From: Macrosoma leucophasiata
Taxonomy: Eukaryota; Arthropoda; Insecta; Lepidoptera; Hedylidae
Length of the DNA stretch: 64,000 nt
Assembly: GCA_036365455.1 (NCBI GenBank)
Contig: JAWQUS010000002.1
Location: forward strand, 7,378,001 to 7,442,000
Direction of reading: 5' to 3'
How positions within the stretch are numbered: position 1 is the stretch's first letter; every line of letters begins with the position of its first letter. The position numbers were made by a program, and so were the translations under genes. The notes beneath the pieces are model-generated. The model was not told the DNA's origin. It worked only from the letters and a program-made list of their open reading frames with translations, and searched no databases. Positions 20,791-33,129 of the stretch are shown piece by piece.

Positions 20791-23700
20791 TTATTGTACA
20801 CCATATTTCCGCTTATCATCCAATTCAATAATTGCAAATCTAATGGCAGGGAACAGATCTCGTAGTTTATCTTTGAAAGTTATAGCATGCTCTTCACTTG
20901 CAATCTCCACAACAACATTAGCCTGAAAAAATATATGAATGCACCATTTAGACCTTTCGTGTTAGTAGTGATGTAATAACAAATTTAAAAATAAATATAT
21001 TATTTCCATACACCTATGTACCCACAGATCATCTCTGTCTGTGTATGTACCACTTGCTCATAATAGGTATATCATATTACAGACTGCATACCTATTATTT
21101 TATGGATACAACAATTGTTTAACATTGAGTATAGGTACTATCGGGGAACTGCTGCTTAACACACAGTCACTATGTGGGCAATAAAAGCTATATTTCACTG
21201 AATTTGGATGCGCTAAGAGGAGCTTGGCGACTCTTCCCTGATTACAAAATGTCTTATATGCGAAAGATTGCTAGTAGAAATTCACAGACCACAGTACGAC
21301 GAATGAGAGTAACTTTCAATACTAATTATGTATCAAAGACGTGTGAAAACTCTTTTATTTAATATCTATACTGGTTCCTGTGAAGGAGCTCGAAGGCGTA
21401 GGCACCACCGCATTAGGTACCTAATCTATCTATAAAGTCTTAGTGCAGTTTGTGAATATCGTCCTAAGTGGCCCCAACAGTTGCGATTCTTCAAGATGAC
21501 GACTGCCAGCAATAGGTTTTGTAAGCTCCACAAGCCTCTCTTCCATCGGTCAAAAGAATAAGTGTAGGTATACAACATTATGGTCAAAGGCCAACAGCGA
21601 CAAACCCAGGTTGCAGTTACGTCGCCGTCCACCGCCGGGCTCCGTCCGGGATGGGTTTGTCGAATTGCATGAAGCCAGCGCTCAGACAGAAAAGTGGCAG
21701 CTGTTCATGTAATATCGCCAAAGGCCAACCAAATCAATGTTACCGTAACATTGCTGTGCATGTGCACACGTCTCCTTCACTGGACTCCGACAGTTGATGA
21801 CCTAGTAGGCGAACTGCACGAAGCCCACGCTCTGACGGAAAAATCATTACAAGTTTCTATTACTACAATAATAATATCATAAGGAAACATACCCAGGTAA
21901 CCGAAATATCGCTGTGGACCCACATCTGCTCTGTGACGAGACTTCTCAAGACAGCGCCTCCGTCAGCGATGGCCTTGGCGATTTGCACGAGACCTGCGCT
22001 GTGGTCTGGCACCGGCACCGCGAAACGGAGCAGCCGCCCGCTAGCTCCCAACCCACGCTGGATGGTGCGGGCCAGTTGACTGCTGTCTATGTTGCCGCTA
22101 CTTATTATGCATACGGCTCTGTAAGAAAGCCAATGACTTGTTTTTTCCCCCTATGATAGTGTTCGCTAATCGTGTTGAAACACCATGAATGACTAACTCC
22201 CAAGTTTCTTTCTTATTCATAGTGGCATGAAAAGATTCTCTTCAACAATTTCTGCATTCGATTTCTTTGCAGGTTGTAGGTAATTTCCATACATTAGTAT
22301 ATTTATATATTTATTTATTTAAACTTTCGGGCACAATTAAAAGTATCTATCCAGACGAGGCGGAGTTAATACTAGACAGCATTCTATTTCATCTACCAAT
22401 ATTCCCTCTATCCATCCCACCATCCATCCACCCAACCATCTATCTATCAATTGTCAATTGTTAATTATAATAACTTCAAATAGCTGTAGTTCTCAGCCCG
22501 AAACACAGGTTTTACCTAGTTCGGGCATACATATTTTTTTGTACTATTTTAAATATTAAGATATAATTGTATTAATTTTGTGAACTTACTTTTTGAAATA
22601 AACAATTTATTTATTTATGATATTCTCTCCAAGTCTCTTACATGGTAGGCAGAGAGTTTGGAGCGCCAATATAGACCCTGCGCATTCTAGGCGGTTTATT
22701 AATTTAATAGAATAGAATAGAATAGAAAAACTTTATCTGTAACAACATAAAAAACTAAAACGTGTCAATTAATTGTTATTTTATGATAATAGCAATGCAA
22801 ATACCCACTGACCGTTTACCACGCAATTCCGGAACTAGGCCCTGCATAACCGCGACGAGGGCGCATACACCAGCACCATCGGCCACTATTCGCTCTCGTT
22901 CCAACACGCTTATTATTGCACGAGCTATGTACGATTCTTCAACCACCAGCTATAAGTTATTTGATTAGATTACCTACGCATTTATTTTATTATGGTGATA
23001 TAGGTAGAGCTTGGAACTTTGGAACATCAAGAGGGCGCTCACAATATCAAAAATACTTAGGTAGGTACAATGCGAATCAGTTATTTTATAAACATACCTG
23101 TATAAAAATTAGTGGGTCGTCCCATGAAAAAGGCTGGTAAGAACGATTCACATTTTTAGACAAGTATTAGGTACATAATGTTAGTTGTAATATGCTCTTA
23201 CAAACCGTCACATACGAACAAATAGGCACCCTGTCTGTAGGGTAATAGACGTATTTAGAAGTTGGAATTTGTAGGTCCTTTTCCCCTGTATTTTTTTCAT
23301 AAGCATAAGAGGGTTAGACTCTAACTGGCTTTTAACTTTACCTACATCTTATAGACAGCTTGTTCGCTATTTGACAACGTTTAAATATAAAATACCATTC
23401 TATCCAGCCTCCCTTTGATAGTGGCGTAGGCGTTAGGTCCAACCGATGTGGCATTGAGGCCCTGCGCGAGGTTTCGCACCACGGGCACCGATACCGGCTT
23501 CCCCGCCTGCAGAGCTTTCATCAACTTCGGCACCTTTGCGCACTCTGCGCCCTTTAAATTCAATAGCCATATTATGCATCCCTAAATCAAACACGCAACG
23601 TTCATGTTTGGATATGCAGGAATTTGGGAACTTTTGGTTTGGATTCCAAACCTATTAATCTTGCTACTAAACTTATTTTTGGAAAAACGATTAATAAAAG

Positions 23701-26700
23701 CTACGTTTTCGTGATAATGTTATGTTACTATGGCCAGAAAATATGTAATAATACTACCTATGACGTACTATTAAGTATTCTGTGTGACTTTTAAGACTAA
23801 GCAGTAAAGTGAACAGACATCGCCACTATTGTCCACTATTGGCATAAGGTCTGATTGAGTCTTCTAATCCCCGAGACATATACTATGTGGATCCATGTAG
23901 AATACTTTTTAACTTAAAAGCCTAAGGAATAATAATGTTTACTGGTGGTAGAGCTCCAGTGACGGAGCTCGCGGGCGTAGGCACCACCGCATTACCTAAT
24001 ATACTTGCTGCTAAATGGTAGTGTTCAGCACTATCGTGTTCCGGTCAGGTGGTAATTTCCGGCACAGAGGCGTGTGGTAACGCATCGGCACTTTGACCTT
24101 GGTCTTTGTGTGGGTGTCTATAGGCTGCAGTCATCACTTAACATCAATGTGAACTGCATGCTTGTTTGCCACTTTCATTACATAAAAAAAATAAAGAAAT
24201 AAATAAGGGTTTTGAGAATTAAAGTGGCAATCATCCAGTCTACCCCCGACTGGTATTGATTGGCACTTAAATTCTCTAAACCGTAAGGAAAGATGAGAAG
24301 GGTCTATTGGGTTTCATTCTGATTTCTGTCTGTTTAATCTAGTAAGTGTCGCCATTTTGTATGTTTCCCCGACTAAAGCAGGCAAACAAAACTCGTACAT
24401 AAATAAGACAAGAGCACTTGAGTTTCTTGCAAGCGACCAGCACGCCGGCCAAGAGACCGCCACTAGAAACCGGTACGATCACTGCATCGGTCTCAGGCAG
24501 CTGCGTTATTATCTCCACACCCACTGTACCCAGGCCAGCCATCACTAGTGGATCGTCTGAGCTGTTGAAAAATTGCTTCGGATTAATTCTAAAAAAAAAA
24601 ACTATTCACTAGACAAGATACTCCCCTTGGTAGCACGGTTTCAGTTTCAAGAAGTCAATTGACCACACTTTCACAGTAACAACACAGATGATGATGTGAA
24701 ACGTCTCGCATAAATATCTGTGAAATCTGTCGGTGTCTTCTCTATTTAAATTTAACCGCGTTGACTAAGCATAATATTATGGAAAGGGGCCTACCTCATT
24801 TTCTGAAATTAGAACAGTATCAACAGCGTAGTTAGGTGCTCCAACTTAATTTTTCAACAGCGAACGCTTGCATATTATATTTTAATGTACTCTTAGATAG
24901 AAGTAGAGAACGGAGTATAGATCACGGAGATAACCCTAAGGAAACTAAAACAGTTCCACGGAGTTTGAAAGCAATAGGTTGGTACCTACTTCACACCTCC
25001 TAAACGGCCAATCTAACCGTGAGTTTGCATTGATGAAACATTCACATAAAAACATGTTAAAATGAGAGGTTTGACAGCAGTGCGAACGCTTGCACCAACA
25101 AGACATTCATCGCAATACATACTTTATGCGACGAGTTGCGAAACATTATCATGTTTAATGTTTTTAGTGCAAACTAGGGGTAACGTACACCTTGAAATAA
25201 ATAAGTAGTAATAGTTAAGAAATTCGAAATTATTATGTTTGAAATAGAGATAACAAAGTAGGGGTAGAAAATCAAAAAAATATACCTCAGCACCATTTGA
25301 TTGCTATCACGAGTTACTTTTTTAACATAATTGAATGCGTCTGCGACGGTTTCTCCGCACAGCACGACGTCTGCCCCTAAGTCCGAACATCGCTGAGCAT
25401 GCGCGGGTGGCGTTCGATCGGGTAACACCACCGTCACCTACATGCAACATTTTTTTAAGCAAAATAGTCATGACGTCTTAAGAGTGGCCTACTGTTAAAC
25501 TACTGTAGACTATACACCAGCCAGAGACGCCTACCAATGTAGAGTTGCCACTCGCCAGGCCCGTTAATTTTTCGATGAACAAAGAAAAATTATTTAACTA
25601 AACATACGACTAAGTAGAACCTAATCTTTATAAATAAAATTTTCGTGTCACAGTGTTTGTAACAAAACTCCTCCGAAACGGCTAAACCGATCATTACGAA
25701 ATTTTGTGTGTATATTTGGTAGGTATGAGAATCGGTTGTAGTCTATTTTTTATAGCCCTAAATGATTCTCCCCAAATATATTTTTTCGAATTTTTGTACA
25801 CTTCATTTTTTAAACAGGTATCTATCCTTAGAGGTAAGGGAGGCTATACGAAGTACGTCGGGGCAGCTGGTAGGTAATTCATAAATATGGCCATTATGGC
25901 AATCAGAACATGATGATAAACTTGGCAAAAAATATAAATTTCAGAGCTTCTGTGATCCAGTTGGTGGATATCTAAAGTATTTCTACTGGCACCGAGACAT
26001 CGGGAACGGCAACGCTTTATTTCCGTGCTTCACCGATGTAAATTTTTTTATATGTCATCAAGATGGCAAACAATCATGCATTTAAAAAAAATACCAGGAC
26101 ATACAAAATTATTATTCTTATCAATTTAATGTGTCGCATTTCTGGAACGATGAGGGAGGGGAGGTTACGAACCCGACCGCCTATGTTAAGAAGTCTGGTA
26201 TTCAACGGTGTGAAATGCATATCTTTTTCTTTCTTTTTTCTTTCTTAAAATTACATCTGTTTGCCTACCTTCTTATATTAATTTCGATTATGGTTACCTA
26301 ATTAATGTGGTTATGTTATAGCACAGCACAGATCGCAACAGTAAGCGATAGGTTCACCGAGATCGAAAGAAGATATATAAGTAGGTATTAATATTAATTT
26401 CAGGTACTCACCGGAATTCCAAGATTGACGCCGTGATAAGCACTACCCAGTGCTAAATTCCCGTTGGATGCCACTATAACGCCATGGTTGCAGGCTTCGT
26501 CAATCCTCGTAATAAATGCATTTCGAACACCTCGTTCTGCACAGCTAAATAAGTCGTTCAATTTTACTTAGTCTACGTCTCCTGGATGACATCACCAATC
26601 CAGGTCCAGTCATATTATAAAACCTCGATAGAACGCAAATATATTTTCACCGCAACGAAAAATGGTTATCTATCTATAGCTTCACTCGTATCTCTCTAAT

Positions 26701-29245
26701 TGGATTTTACATCTAAATACCTATACTTTAAGTGATGAGGACTAGAAAATCTAGAAATCGGAAAATTTATGTAGGGTCGCTGTCACATTAGTCTTTATTT
26801 GTAGAGAAAACGAATCATACGGATTTTTGTTTTTAATAATACATTGCCTAGTACCGTCCTATCTAAAAGTAACCGTCACGAGAAGCTATAAATTATGTAA
26901 ACAAACATCTTTTACTAAGTAAACATTTTATACTGCGAGATAATAATAACTTGAACATATTCAATCGACTTGAAATATAGACGGGTTATATGAAAGTAAC
27001 AACCTATTTAATTTAGTCGAATTATATTTTAACGACGCAAAGCGCTATCGTTTGTGTTTCTTGGTACCGGAACGCGTCCGTCGCAGGGATTGTAAACCAT
27101 CGGGACGCCATTTTGAAATAAACAGTCATTCGAGTTTCGAATACGTACGAGTTTGTTTGTTTCATTGCTTTGCATATATCGCGGATCTGGTTGTTATTGT
27201 TAATTTTGTTTTTGTTTCGTTATCACTTTTTAATTGTTGTAACTTTAATTGTTGCGTTAATTTTATTTGTTATTACGTATAATGGAGCCAGTAGCCAGTA
27301 TATCTAAGGAAATAAATTCGCCACGAAAAAAACGTCAAAAGGTACGTAATACAATTTATCTAAAATATATAATAAGTAAAAAGAAAGAGTTGTTTGTTCA
27401 AACGCGATAATCTTTGGAAACTTTTATTAGAAGTACGTTTTAAATTGTGAAGTAATTGGTTAGGTTAATTGGTATACCTGGAGATATAGCTTGAGCTTCG
27501 TGTGAAAGTGACTGAACAGGTGATTTTTACAGGTGACGAGCTTTACGGCTAATGAGAAAAATATGGTGATCAACGTATATAAGTACGTGAAAGAAAATTG
27601 GCCATCGAATGAATATCCCTACAAAACCGAAATAAATAAAAAAACAGCAACGATTTTGGGAATTGGCATCGCATCTGTGTATAATATATTAAAAGAATAT
27701 AAATCAGAAAAGGGAATAAAATCACCTATCAAATCTAAAGACAGGCCTAAATTTTATCAGAAAGTAGACGATTTTGATAAATTCGTAATTAGGAAAAAAA
27801 TTCACAGTTTCTTTTTAAATGGCCAATTACCAACAATTCCCAAGATTCTTCAGGCAGTAAATGACGATGAAGATTTGCCAAATTTTAGCGAAACAACTCT
27901 CAGGCGGCTAATAAAGCATTTAAACTTTAAATACATAAAACGACAGCGAAATAACGCTACTAAATGATATACAAAATTGGCTTGTAAGTAAGAATATTTC
28001 TTACGACGACAATGAAATTAAGACTGAATTACTGCTAAAAGTAAAAAATGTTAAAGACCATTTTAAAACTTATGTAGTGGACGAGCTCGCAAAAAAATAT
28101 AAGGTGGAAGTATTGAGACTCCCGCCATATCATTGTGAGCTTAATCCAATTGAGCTAATTTGGGCCAACGTAAAAGGATATGTTGCTCGCAAAAATACAA
28201 ATTTTAAATTTGACGAGGTAAAACAATTATTACAAGAGGGACTGCAGCAGATTACTTCGGAAAATTGGAAGCGTTGTGTGGAGCATGTTATCAAGGAAGA
28301 AGATAACTTTTATTCCAAAATCGATGAGATGATTGATAAAACTGTAGACAGCTTCGTGATACATGTCACTGATTCTGACACAGAAATGGAAACATCTGAA
28401 TCTGACGAATAATTATTCTGAAATAATATATGTTAATTAATAAATTATTAAATCTTAAACAAATTCTTTTTTTTTTTGGTCCAAATGTTGTGAACTCCTG
28501 AACACTTGTTTACAAAATTTATAGCTTCTCGTGACGGGGACTTTACTTACAGCAATCTGTGGCCCGCCCCGGATTCGCCCGCGCTGCTCCGTGCCTATTA
28601 GTCAAAGCGTGTATATAGCCTTCCTCGATAAATGGGCTATCTAACACTGCAAAAACTTTTCAAATCGTAGTTCCTGAGATTAGCGCGTTCAAACGAACAA
28701 ACAAACTCTTCAGCTTTATTATATTAGTATATAGACAATAGCAATGTATTAAAAACAAAAATCGCACTAATAGCAGAGAGTAATATGCTAATAGTGCCCA
28801 TCACTAGGTACAGTCAGACTCACGGTTCTCGCCATGGTCCTCACGGATGTATCAATGTCAGTAGGTGTGAGTCTGAATTGATAAAGAAAAGTGAACCTAA
28901 TAATTATAGTATGGAAAGGAAGGTAGGTAATAACTATTAAAAGTAAAATCTTGAACTATTAAAATAACATTTTTAAAAGCTCACCTTCCTGTATATTGCA
29001 AATTCTCACATTTCAAATAAATATTGTAATCCATATATTTGCTCAATTTAGCTTCCTGTAATATTGACATCTATTAATAAATGTGTTATCTACAAACTAA
29101 CTAGGTAGGTACCTACCTACTAAATATGAAAAATACATACGCAAAGGGGTGTGTGTATAATACCATCTTCATTCCTTTCACATGCTTGTTTGATTTCGTT
29201 AAACGATAAAATATGTGGATCGATTTCTAAACCAGAAGCATCTTC
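20791..29245 (-). CDS. Threonine/serine dehydratase-like protein with ACT domain, copy 1 (predicted pseudoenzyme)
   Basis: Fold-type II PLP family, resembling ThrD-II-type threonine ammonia-lyase. Nine minus-strand exons join in phase to 424 aa plus stop: 29245-29141, 29055-28985, 26544-26412, 25437-25286, 24561-24399, 23551-23396, 22949-22813, 22118-21893 and 20922-20791. Several match copy 2 base for base in length (71, 163, 156, 137 and 226 nt). A short first coding exon is expected upstream and was not found. The normal SFKERG motif, which carries the PLP lysine, reads SCAERG: Phe to Cys and Lys to Ala. The asparagine loop is SNGNLALG (His and Gln lost), the phosphate loop is VSSGGL instead of VGGGGL, and SGGN is SSGN. 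The ACT domain (LLRFAVPVPDHSAGLVQIAK onward) is complete. With no stops or frameshifts, it looks retained but catalytically dead. An extra intron (25438-26411) splits one ancestral exon. Another intron hosts a DNA transposon. Confidence 0.85.
22280..22745. repeat. Degenerate interspersed repeats in copy 1 intron
   Basis: 'ctttcgggcacaattaaaag' and 'tagttctcagcccgaaacac'/'cctagttcgggcatac' blocks, then an 'aatagaatagaatagaaaa' tail. Probably old retroelement pieces; no open frame was recognised. Confidence 0.35.
23937..24190 (-). repeat. Interspersed repeat family A, near-complete copy
   Basis: Reverse orientation, in a copy 1 intron: 'tactggtggtagagctccag', 'tgctaaatggtagtgttcag', 'gtctataggctgcagtcatc', 'cttgtttgccactttcatta'. 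Confidence 0.7.
25540..25880 (+). repeat. Interspersed repeat family E
   Basis: 'cacagtgtttgtaacaaaac', 'cgaaacggctaaaccgatca' and the end 'gaagtacgtcggggcagctg' form a common dispersed insect repeat. It lies inside the intron that is unique to copy 1 (25438-26411), so it may have contributed to that intron's length. Confidence 0.5.
26864..28546 (+). mobile_element. DNA transposon of a DDE (Tc1/IS630-like) type, internally deleted
   Basis: Inverted ends share 'ccgtcacgagaagctataaa' followed by 't.tgtaaacaa'; the left copy begins about 26876 and the complementary right copy ends about 28535. The outermost bases and target duplication are not clear. It sits in the copy 1 intron between the exon ending at the TGS codon and the SCAERG exon. 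It carries a spliced but deleted transposase gene (27282-28412). Confidence 0.75.
27282..28412 (+). pseudogene. Deleted DDE-superfamily transposase
   Basis: Exon 1 (27282-27341) encodes MEPVASISKEINSPRKKRQK with a basic, nuclear-localisation-like end and a GTACGT donor. Exon 2 starts at 27533 and encodes a helix-turn-helix region to 27967. A second frame from about 27957 to 28412 encodes LLNDIQNWLVSKNISYDD, then VDELAKKYKVEVLRLPPYHC and ELNPIELIWANVKGYVARKN, ending with an acidic tail. The 'PPYHCELNPIELIW' block holds the last catalytic acidic residue of this DDE type. The segment that should carry the first two catalytic aspartates is missing at the junction near 27957, so the protein cannot be active. 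Naming beyond 'Tc1/IS630-like DDE' is uncertain. Confidence 0.75.
28553..28740 (-). repeat. Interspersed repeat family C copy
   Basis: 'tggcccgccccggattcgcc' to 'tcagctttattatattagta', directly beside the transposon's right end and inverted relative to the copy at 6648-6860. Confidence 0.55.
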
Positions 29246-29454
29246 CTGAAGATAAAAGACACTTTATTAATAGGTACTTAAAAAATACGTAACCACGCCA
29301 ATTGCACCGACTAGGCTGAACTGAAATTATAGCATGGACTCATTCAAGCATACAGCATACAATGTATGTAATACTGTTCGTCAGTCTAAGCGTAAGTAGG
29401 TATAATATACTGACGAATAGTGTGTACAGTAATATACTTACGCTTATACATTTA

Positions 29455-29775
29455 AACTGCCTCGGTACCTAGTGGTAGCAGGCCACTACTACTACGCTGA
29501 GGTCCTGGGTTCGATTTCCGGGTAGGGGGTTATCAGAGATAATGGTGTAAAGTCCTTTATCTCTGGTTCTATTGGGATTTTTCAATTTTCTGGAAATTGC
29601 CCAGTGCCTCGAAGTTTGGTTATGTGCCCGGAGATGTCAACAGACTCGCCACCTGTTACATGGGTCAAATAGTAACCGGTGAATCGAGGGTGTTTGCATG
29701 TATGCTTGAATGCATGCATTTACCTCTGCTACCCCTTCAGAGATTACAGGCGTGAAGTTACGTTTATATATATTA
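29455..29775 (+). mobile_element. tRNA-derived SINE
   Basis: The head resembles a tRNA gene with pol III boxes: A-box-like 'cctagtggtagcaggcc' and B-box 'gggttcgatttcc'. The body reads 'atctctggttctattgggat', 'atgtgcccggagatgtcaac' and ends 'gagattacaggcgtgaagtt'. A close copy is at 48832-49140 and a tail-only copy at 58880-58970. The head does not fold into a functional tRNA that I can support. Confidence 0.72.
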
Positions 29776-30434
29776 ATATATTGTATTGAAATAGGTGGCG
29801 AGCGATCCATTGACATGACCAGGCATAATAATTATTACCTATAATATCTTTGTTAATACCATACAAACTCAGAGGGTGGCACGTGGACTGGGTGAATCGG
29901 AGATCTGCCCCCAGCATAGCAATAGTGGCCTGCTACCACTTGACTAAGGGCGAATTTCACACTATGCTCTGAGAACTGAGATTAACAAATTCAAATAAGC
30001 AGTGTTATTGAACTTGTTTAAAATCCTGCAGCGATTCTTCTACGTAAATTTCTTTACATATATGTAATTATTGTTACAAGCATGCTGTTTTCGAAGACTA
30101 GATCTTAGCACCACCTTTGGACCGTAAGTACCTACAAAATCAATATGGTATAAATTCGTACCCACCATAATATGATTGAGGAATCCTTTTGAATGTACTA
30201 ATAGTCCAAGATTTATAATATTAACAAAATAATTTTGATAGGTAGGTGTTTGTACTACTTAATAATTTGGAATGCACAAGCAAGTCAAACGTCGAAAATC
30301 AACGTCAATAATGTCAAACAGATAAACTACAAACTAGGCTTTTCCATAGTTACGAAAAACGGGAGTAGAAATAAAAAAAGTTCATCATTATCATTTCAGC
30401 CGAAAGACGTCCAATGATAGACAAACCCTACCAT

Positions 30435-30695
30435 ACACTTTTCACTGGTGGTAGCGCTCCAGTGACAGAGCTCGCCCACGTGCATTACATAATCTACTTC
30501 CCGCTACATGATAGTGTTTAGCACTATCATGTTCCGGTCATGTGGTAATGTACGACTCTGTAATTTTCGGCACAGGAGCATAATAACTTACGCCTCAGAA
30601 GTGGCAACGCATCCACATTGAAATCTCTGGTTTCATGTTGACGTTTATAGGCTGCTACAGTCTTAGTTACCATCAATGTAAACAGAGTGCCTAGT
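30435..30695 (-). repeat. Interspersed repeat family A copy
   Basis: 'cactggtggtagcgctccag', 'gatagtgtttagcactatca', 'tttataggctgctacagtct'. Intergenic between copy 1 and RPB3, next to a family D scrap (30385-30430). Confidence 0.6.
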
Positions 30696-31139
30696 GCGAG
30701 ATTTTATTTACTCTTACGCGAATTCGATGATGGTAGTATAATACATATAATAAAACAGTAAAACCCGCGTGTCTGTACATTGTATATATTTACGAAAAAC
30801 TAATTGGGGCGATGTTAAAATAGTATTAGATCACTTTTTCAATGATTTTTAATTTTATTGTCTGTCTGTTTGTCCCTTTGTCCAGGCTAATCTCCGAAGA
30901 TACTGGACGGATCCGATGTGGTGTATAGATACTAAGCCTGGCCAACATTTAGGCTACTTTTTACTGCGGGGAAATCCCTCATTTCAGATTTATATGTATG
31001 TTTGTGTGTATGTATGTCCGAGCTAAACTAAAAAAGTACCTACTAAATGGCACCTGTCAGTAATATTCATGCAAATAGGTATGTTTGGTGCTGTACAGCA
31101 TTCACGCAGACGAAGTTGCGGGCAGCTGCTAGCATATAA

Positions 31140-31265
31140 TAGTAGTGTTAACGCATCCGCACTATGACCTCTGGTTATTGTGTAGATGTCTATAGGCTGC
31201 AGTCGTCATTTAACATCCATGTGAACTGCATGATTGTTTGCCACCACTCTAATATCTTTGGCCAC
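31140..31265 (-). repeat. Interspersed repeat family A fragment
   Basis: 'aacgcatccgcactatgacc', 'ctataggctgcagtcgtcat', 'gaactgcatgattgtttgcc'. The minus-strand open frame 31206-31535 begins in non-repeat DNA but has no recognisable homology, so I do not call it a gene. Confidence 0.55.
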
Positions 31266-31587
31266 CACCATCACATTAAAAAACCGATCGTGATAGTTAG
31301 CATAACTATAACGCAATGCAAAACAGTAATGTACTGAATAGTGTTTATCTATTAAGGAGAACAGAGTTCCTCGTATACGTAAGTAAAGGTATGTCTCTAT
31401 TCTCTTAATATCTTTGGGTATGTCAATGCAGCGGTGAACAGTTTCGGAGCTATGACATCTTCCTCTAATGGCGACCGCGTATCGGAAATCGTAGGCAGGT
31501 CGCCCTTGAGCTGGATGATGCGGCCGTTGTGGCAATCTTTTTATTTTTTATTTATGTAATGAAGTGGCAAACAAGCATACAGTTTAA

Positions 31588-31775
31588 TAATGGCAACCCA
31601 TTATACGTCCCACAGCTGGGCACGAGTTTCTCCCCTTTTTTGGGGGGAGGCCTGGAGCTTACTCCACCACGCTGCTACAATGCGGATTGGTGGAGGTTGG
31701 TGGGTTAGTGGCCAACCCGCTGTCGGATGTTTTCAAACCGCCCATAAGGTCTCCGACAAGGTTTTAACCACGGAA
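31588..31775 (+). repeat. SINE-like repeat family B copy
   Basis: 'ccattatacgtcccacagct', 'actccaccacgctgctacaa', 'gtggccaacccgctgtcgga', 'aggtctccgacaaggtttta'. Confidence 0.65.
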
Positions 31776-31779
31776 TAAA

Positions 31780-33125
31780 TAAATAAGGATGGAAAGGCCT
31801 TTGCTTCAATTTAGTGTTAGAACCAGTGTCGCCGATTTTCTCCCACCATGCAATTTCTTACACAAATGTAACACCATCTCGACAATCACCCACACATTAA
31901 TCTCAGGGCAGCTATTCGTTTGCGTAAGTTTGCATACTAAGATGTAACGCCCGTAGACAATGAACACTCGCACGCACACAACAATATACTCACCAATAAA
32001 CTAGTCGAAGTGTAGCGAACTCATTACATGCTGTACATTGGCAGCGGAGACAGTAATGCGTGCGCACGACAACTATGCGTGTACACACACAGTTCGGCAG
32101 AACCATTCGTTCGCCGCTCGTAGTGTCGTGTAGACTGCTTCGAACGACGCATCTCTTGGTAAAATACCATGTAGTGCCAATTTTAACATGTAATATGAAA
32201 TGTCAGACCTCAAGTATAAAGCGAGGAGGTATATCTTTTGATAGGTAAGTCACAAATAACAATTATTGTTATAATGCTAGTATAAAACATATAAATATAC
32301 AAAGAAATATGAATATTCGAACTTAAACTGCATTATTTAAACGTTACTGCTAGCGAATACATTGCTCGCTAAGCACTCGCTCAATTAACGCTATTACTGT
32401 CTCCGCATACATTATATGTATTATACTACCATTTGGCGGCAGGTAGATTAAGTAATGCGGTGGTGCCTAAGCCCTCGAGCTCTACCACCAGTTAAAAGCA
32501 GCAATGAACTGAATAGGGCCTATTAATGATACATTCCCTGTTACACCATTGGTTACACATATTATATGGTCACATGTATAGTAGAGATTGGCTCAATTGT
32601 CAATCAAAGAGTATACAAATTGTATGTTGTCGATAAGAAGCAAAACAATATGATATCAACAGAAACAACATCAGTCAGGCTATTAAAAATTATTTATCAA
32701 TGTGCTTTTATTTAATTACCGTCTGTGAGCGTAATTTCTAAAGCAGGTAGGTATGAAGATTATATTTCTTTTAATTTATAGGGTAAGCAAGTCTCTCTAA
32801 GCAAATCCCTTTATTGAAAAAAAAAAACAAATTCATTCCTAGACTAAACCCTTAAAAATATGATGTGTATGATTCATTGGTAAAGATTCCTTACCAATGA
32901 ATCTGTATATGTACAGCATAAATTAGGCTGATTTTTCATCATAATTTTTCACTCACATTAAATCTTATTTAAATTGCAAAAATAATAAAAACTTCTTTAT
33001 CAACACTCATGTGTAACAAAACAAGAAAGCAACATTGATTTTGTACTTATTTGTTTTGTAAGATTAAACCTGTATGTATCATTTTTACATTAGTCTGGAT
33101 AATTTCCAAACCTGAGACAGTTTTT
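31780..33125. other. Intergenic DNA, few features
   Basis: AT-rich sequence with one family A scrap (about 32425-32490, 'ccatttggcggcaggtagat'). This interval and the preceding 2.5 kb should contain the first exon and promoter of copy 1, but no ATG plus donor in the required phase was convincing. Confidence 0.35.
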
Positions 33126-33129
33126 TTTT

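Noticed and set aside
22916..23140. 74-aa plus-strand frame
   Set aside because: It is antisense to a real minus-strand dehydratase exon (22813-22949) and intron; no family resemblance.
26545..29140. A hidden exon that could restore the lysine in copy 1
   Set aside because: The split Ser codon and phase leave no room between 28985 and 26544, and the aligned length across the motif equals that of copies 2 and 3.
29455..29530. Functional tRNA gene
   Set aside because: A- and B-box-like blocks are present, but the acceptor stem does not pair and the same sequence recurs with a conserved non-tRNA body, so it is a SINE head.
31206..31535. 109-aa minus-strand gene
   Set aside because: The C-terminal third is family A repeat; the rest has no recognised motif or splice logic and could not be used as the missing first exon of copy 1.
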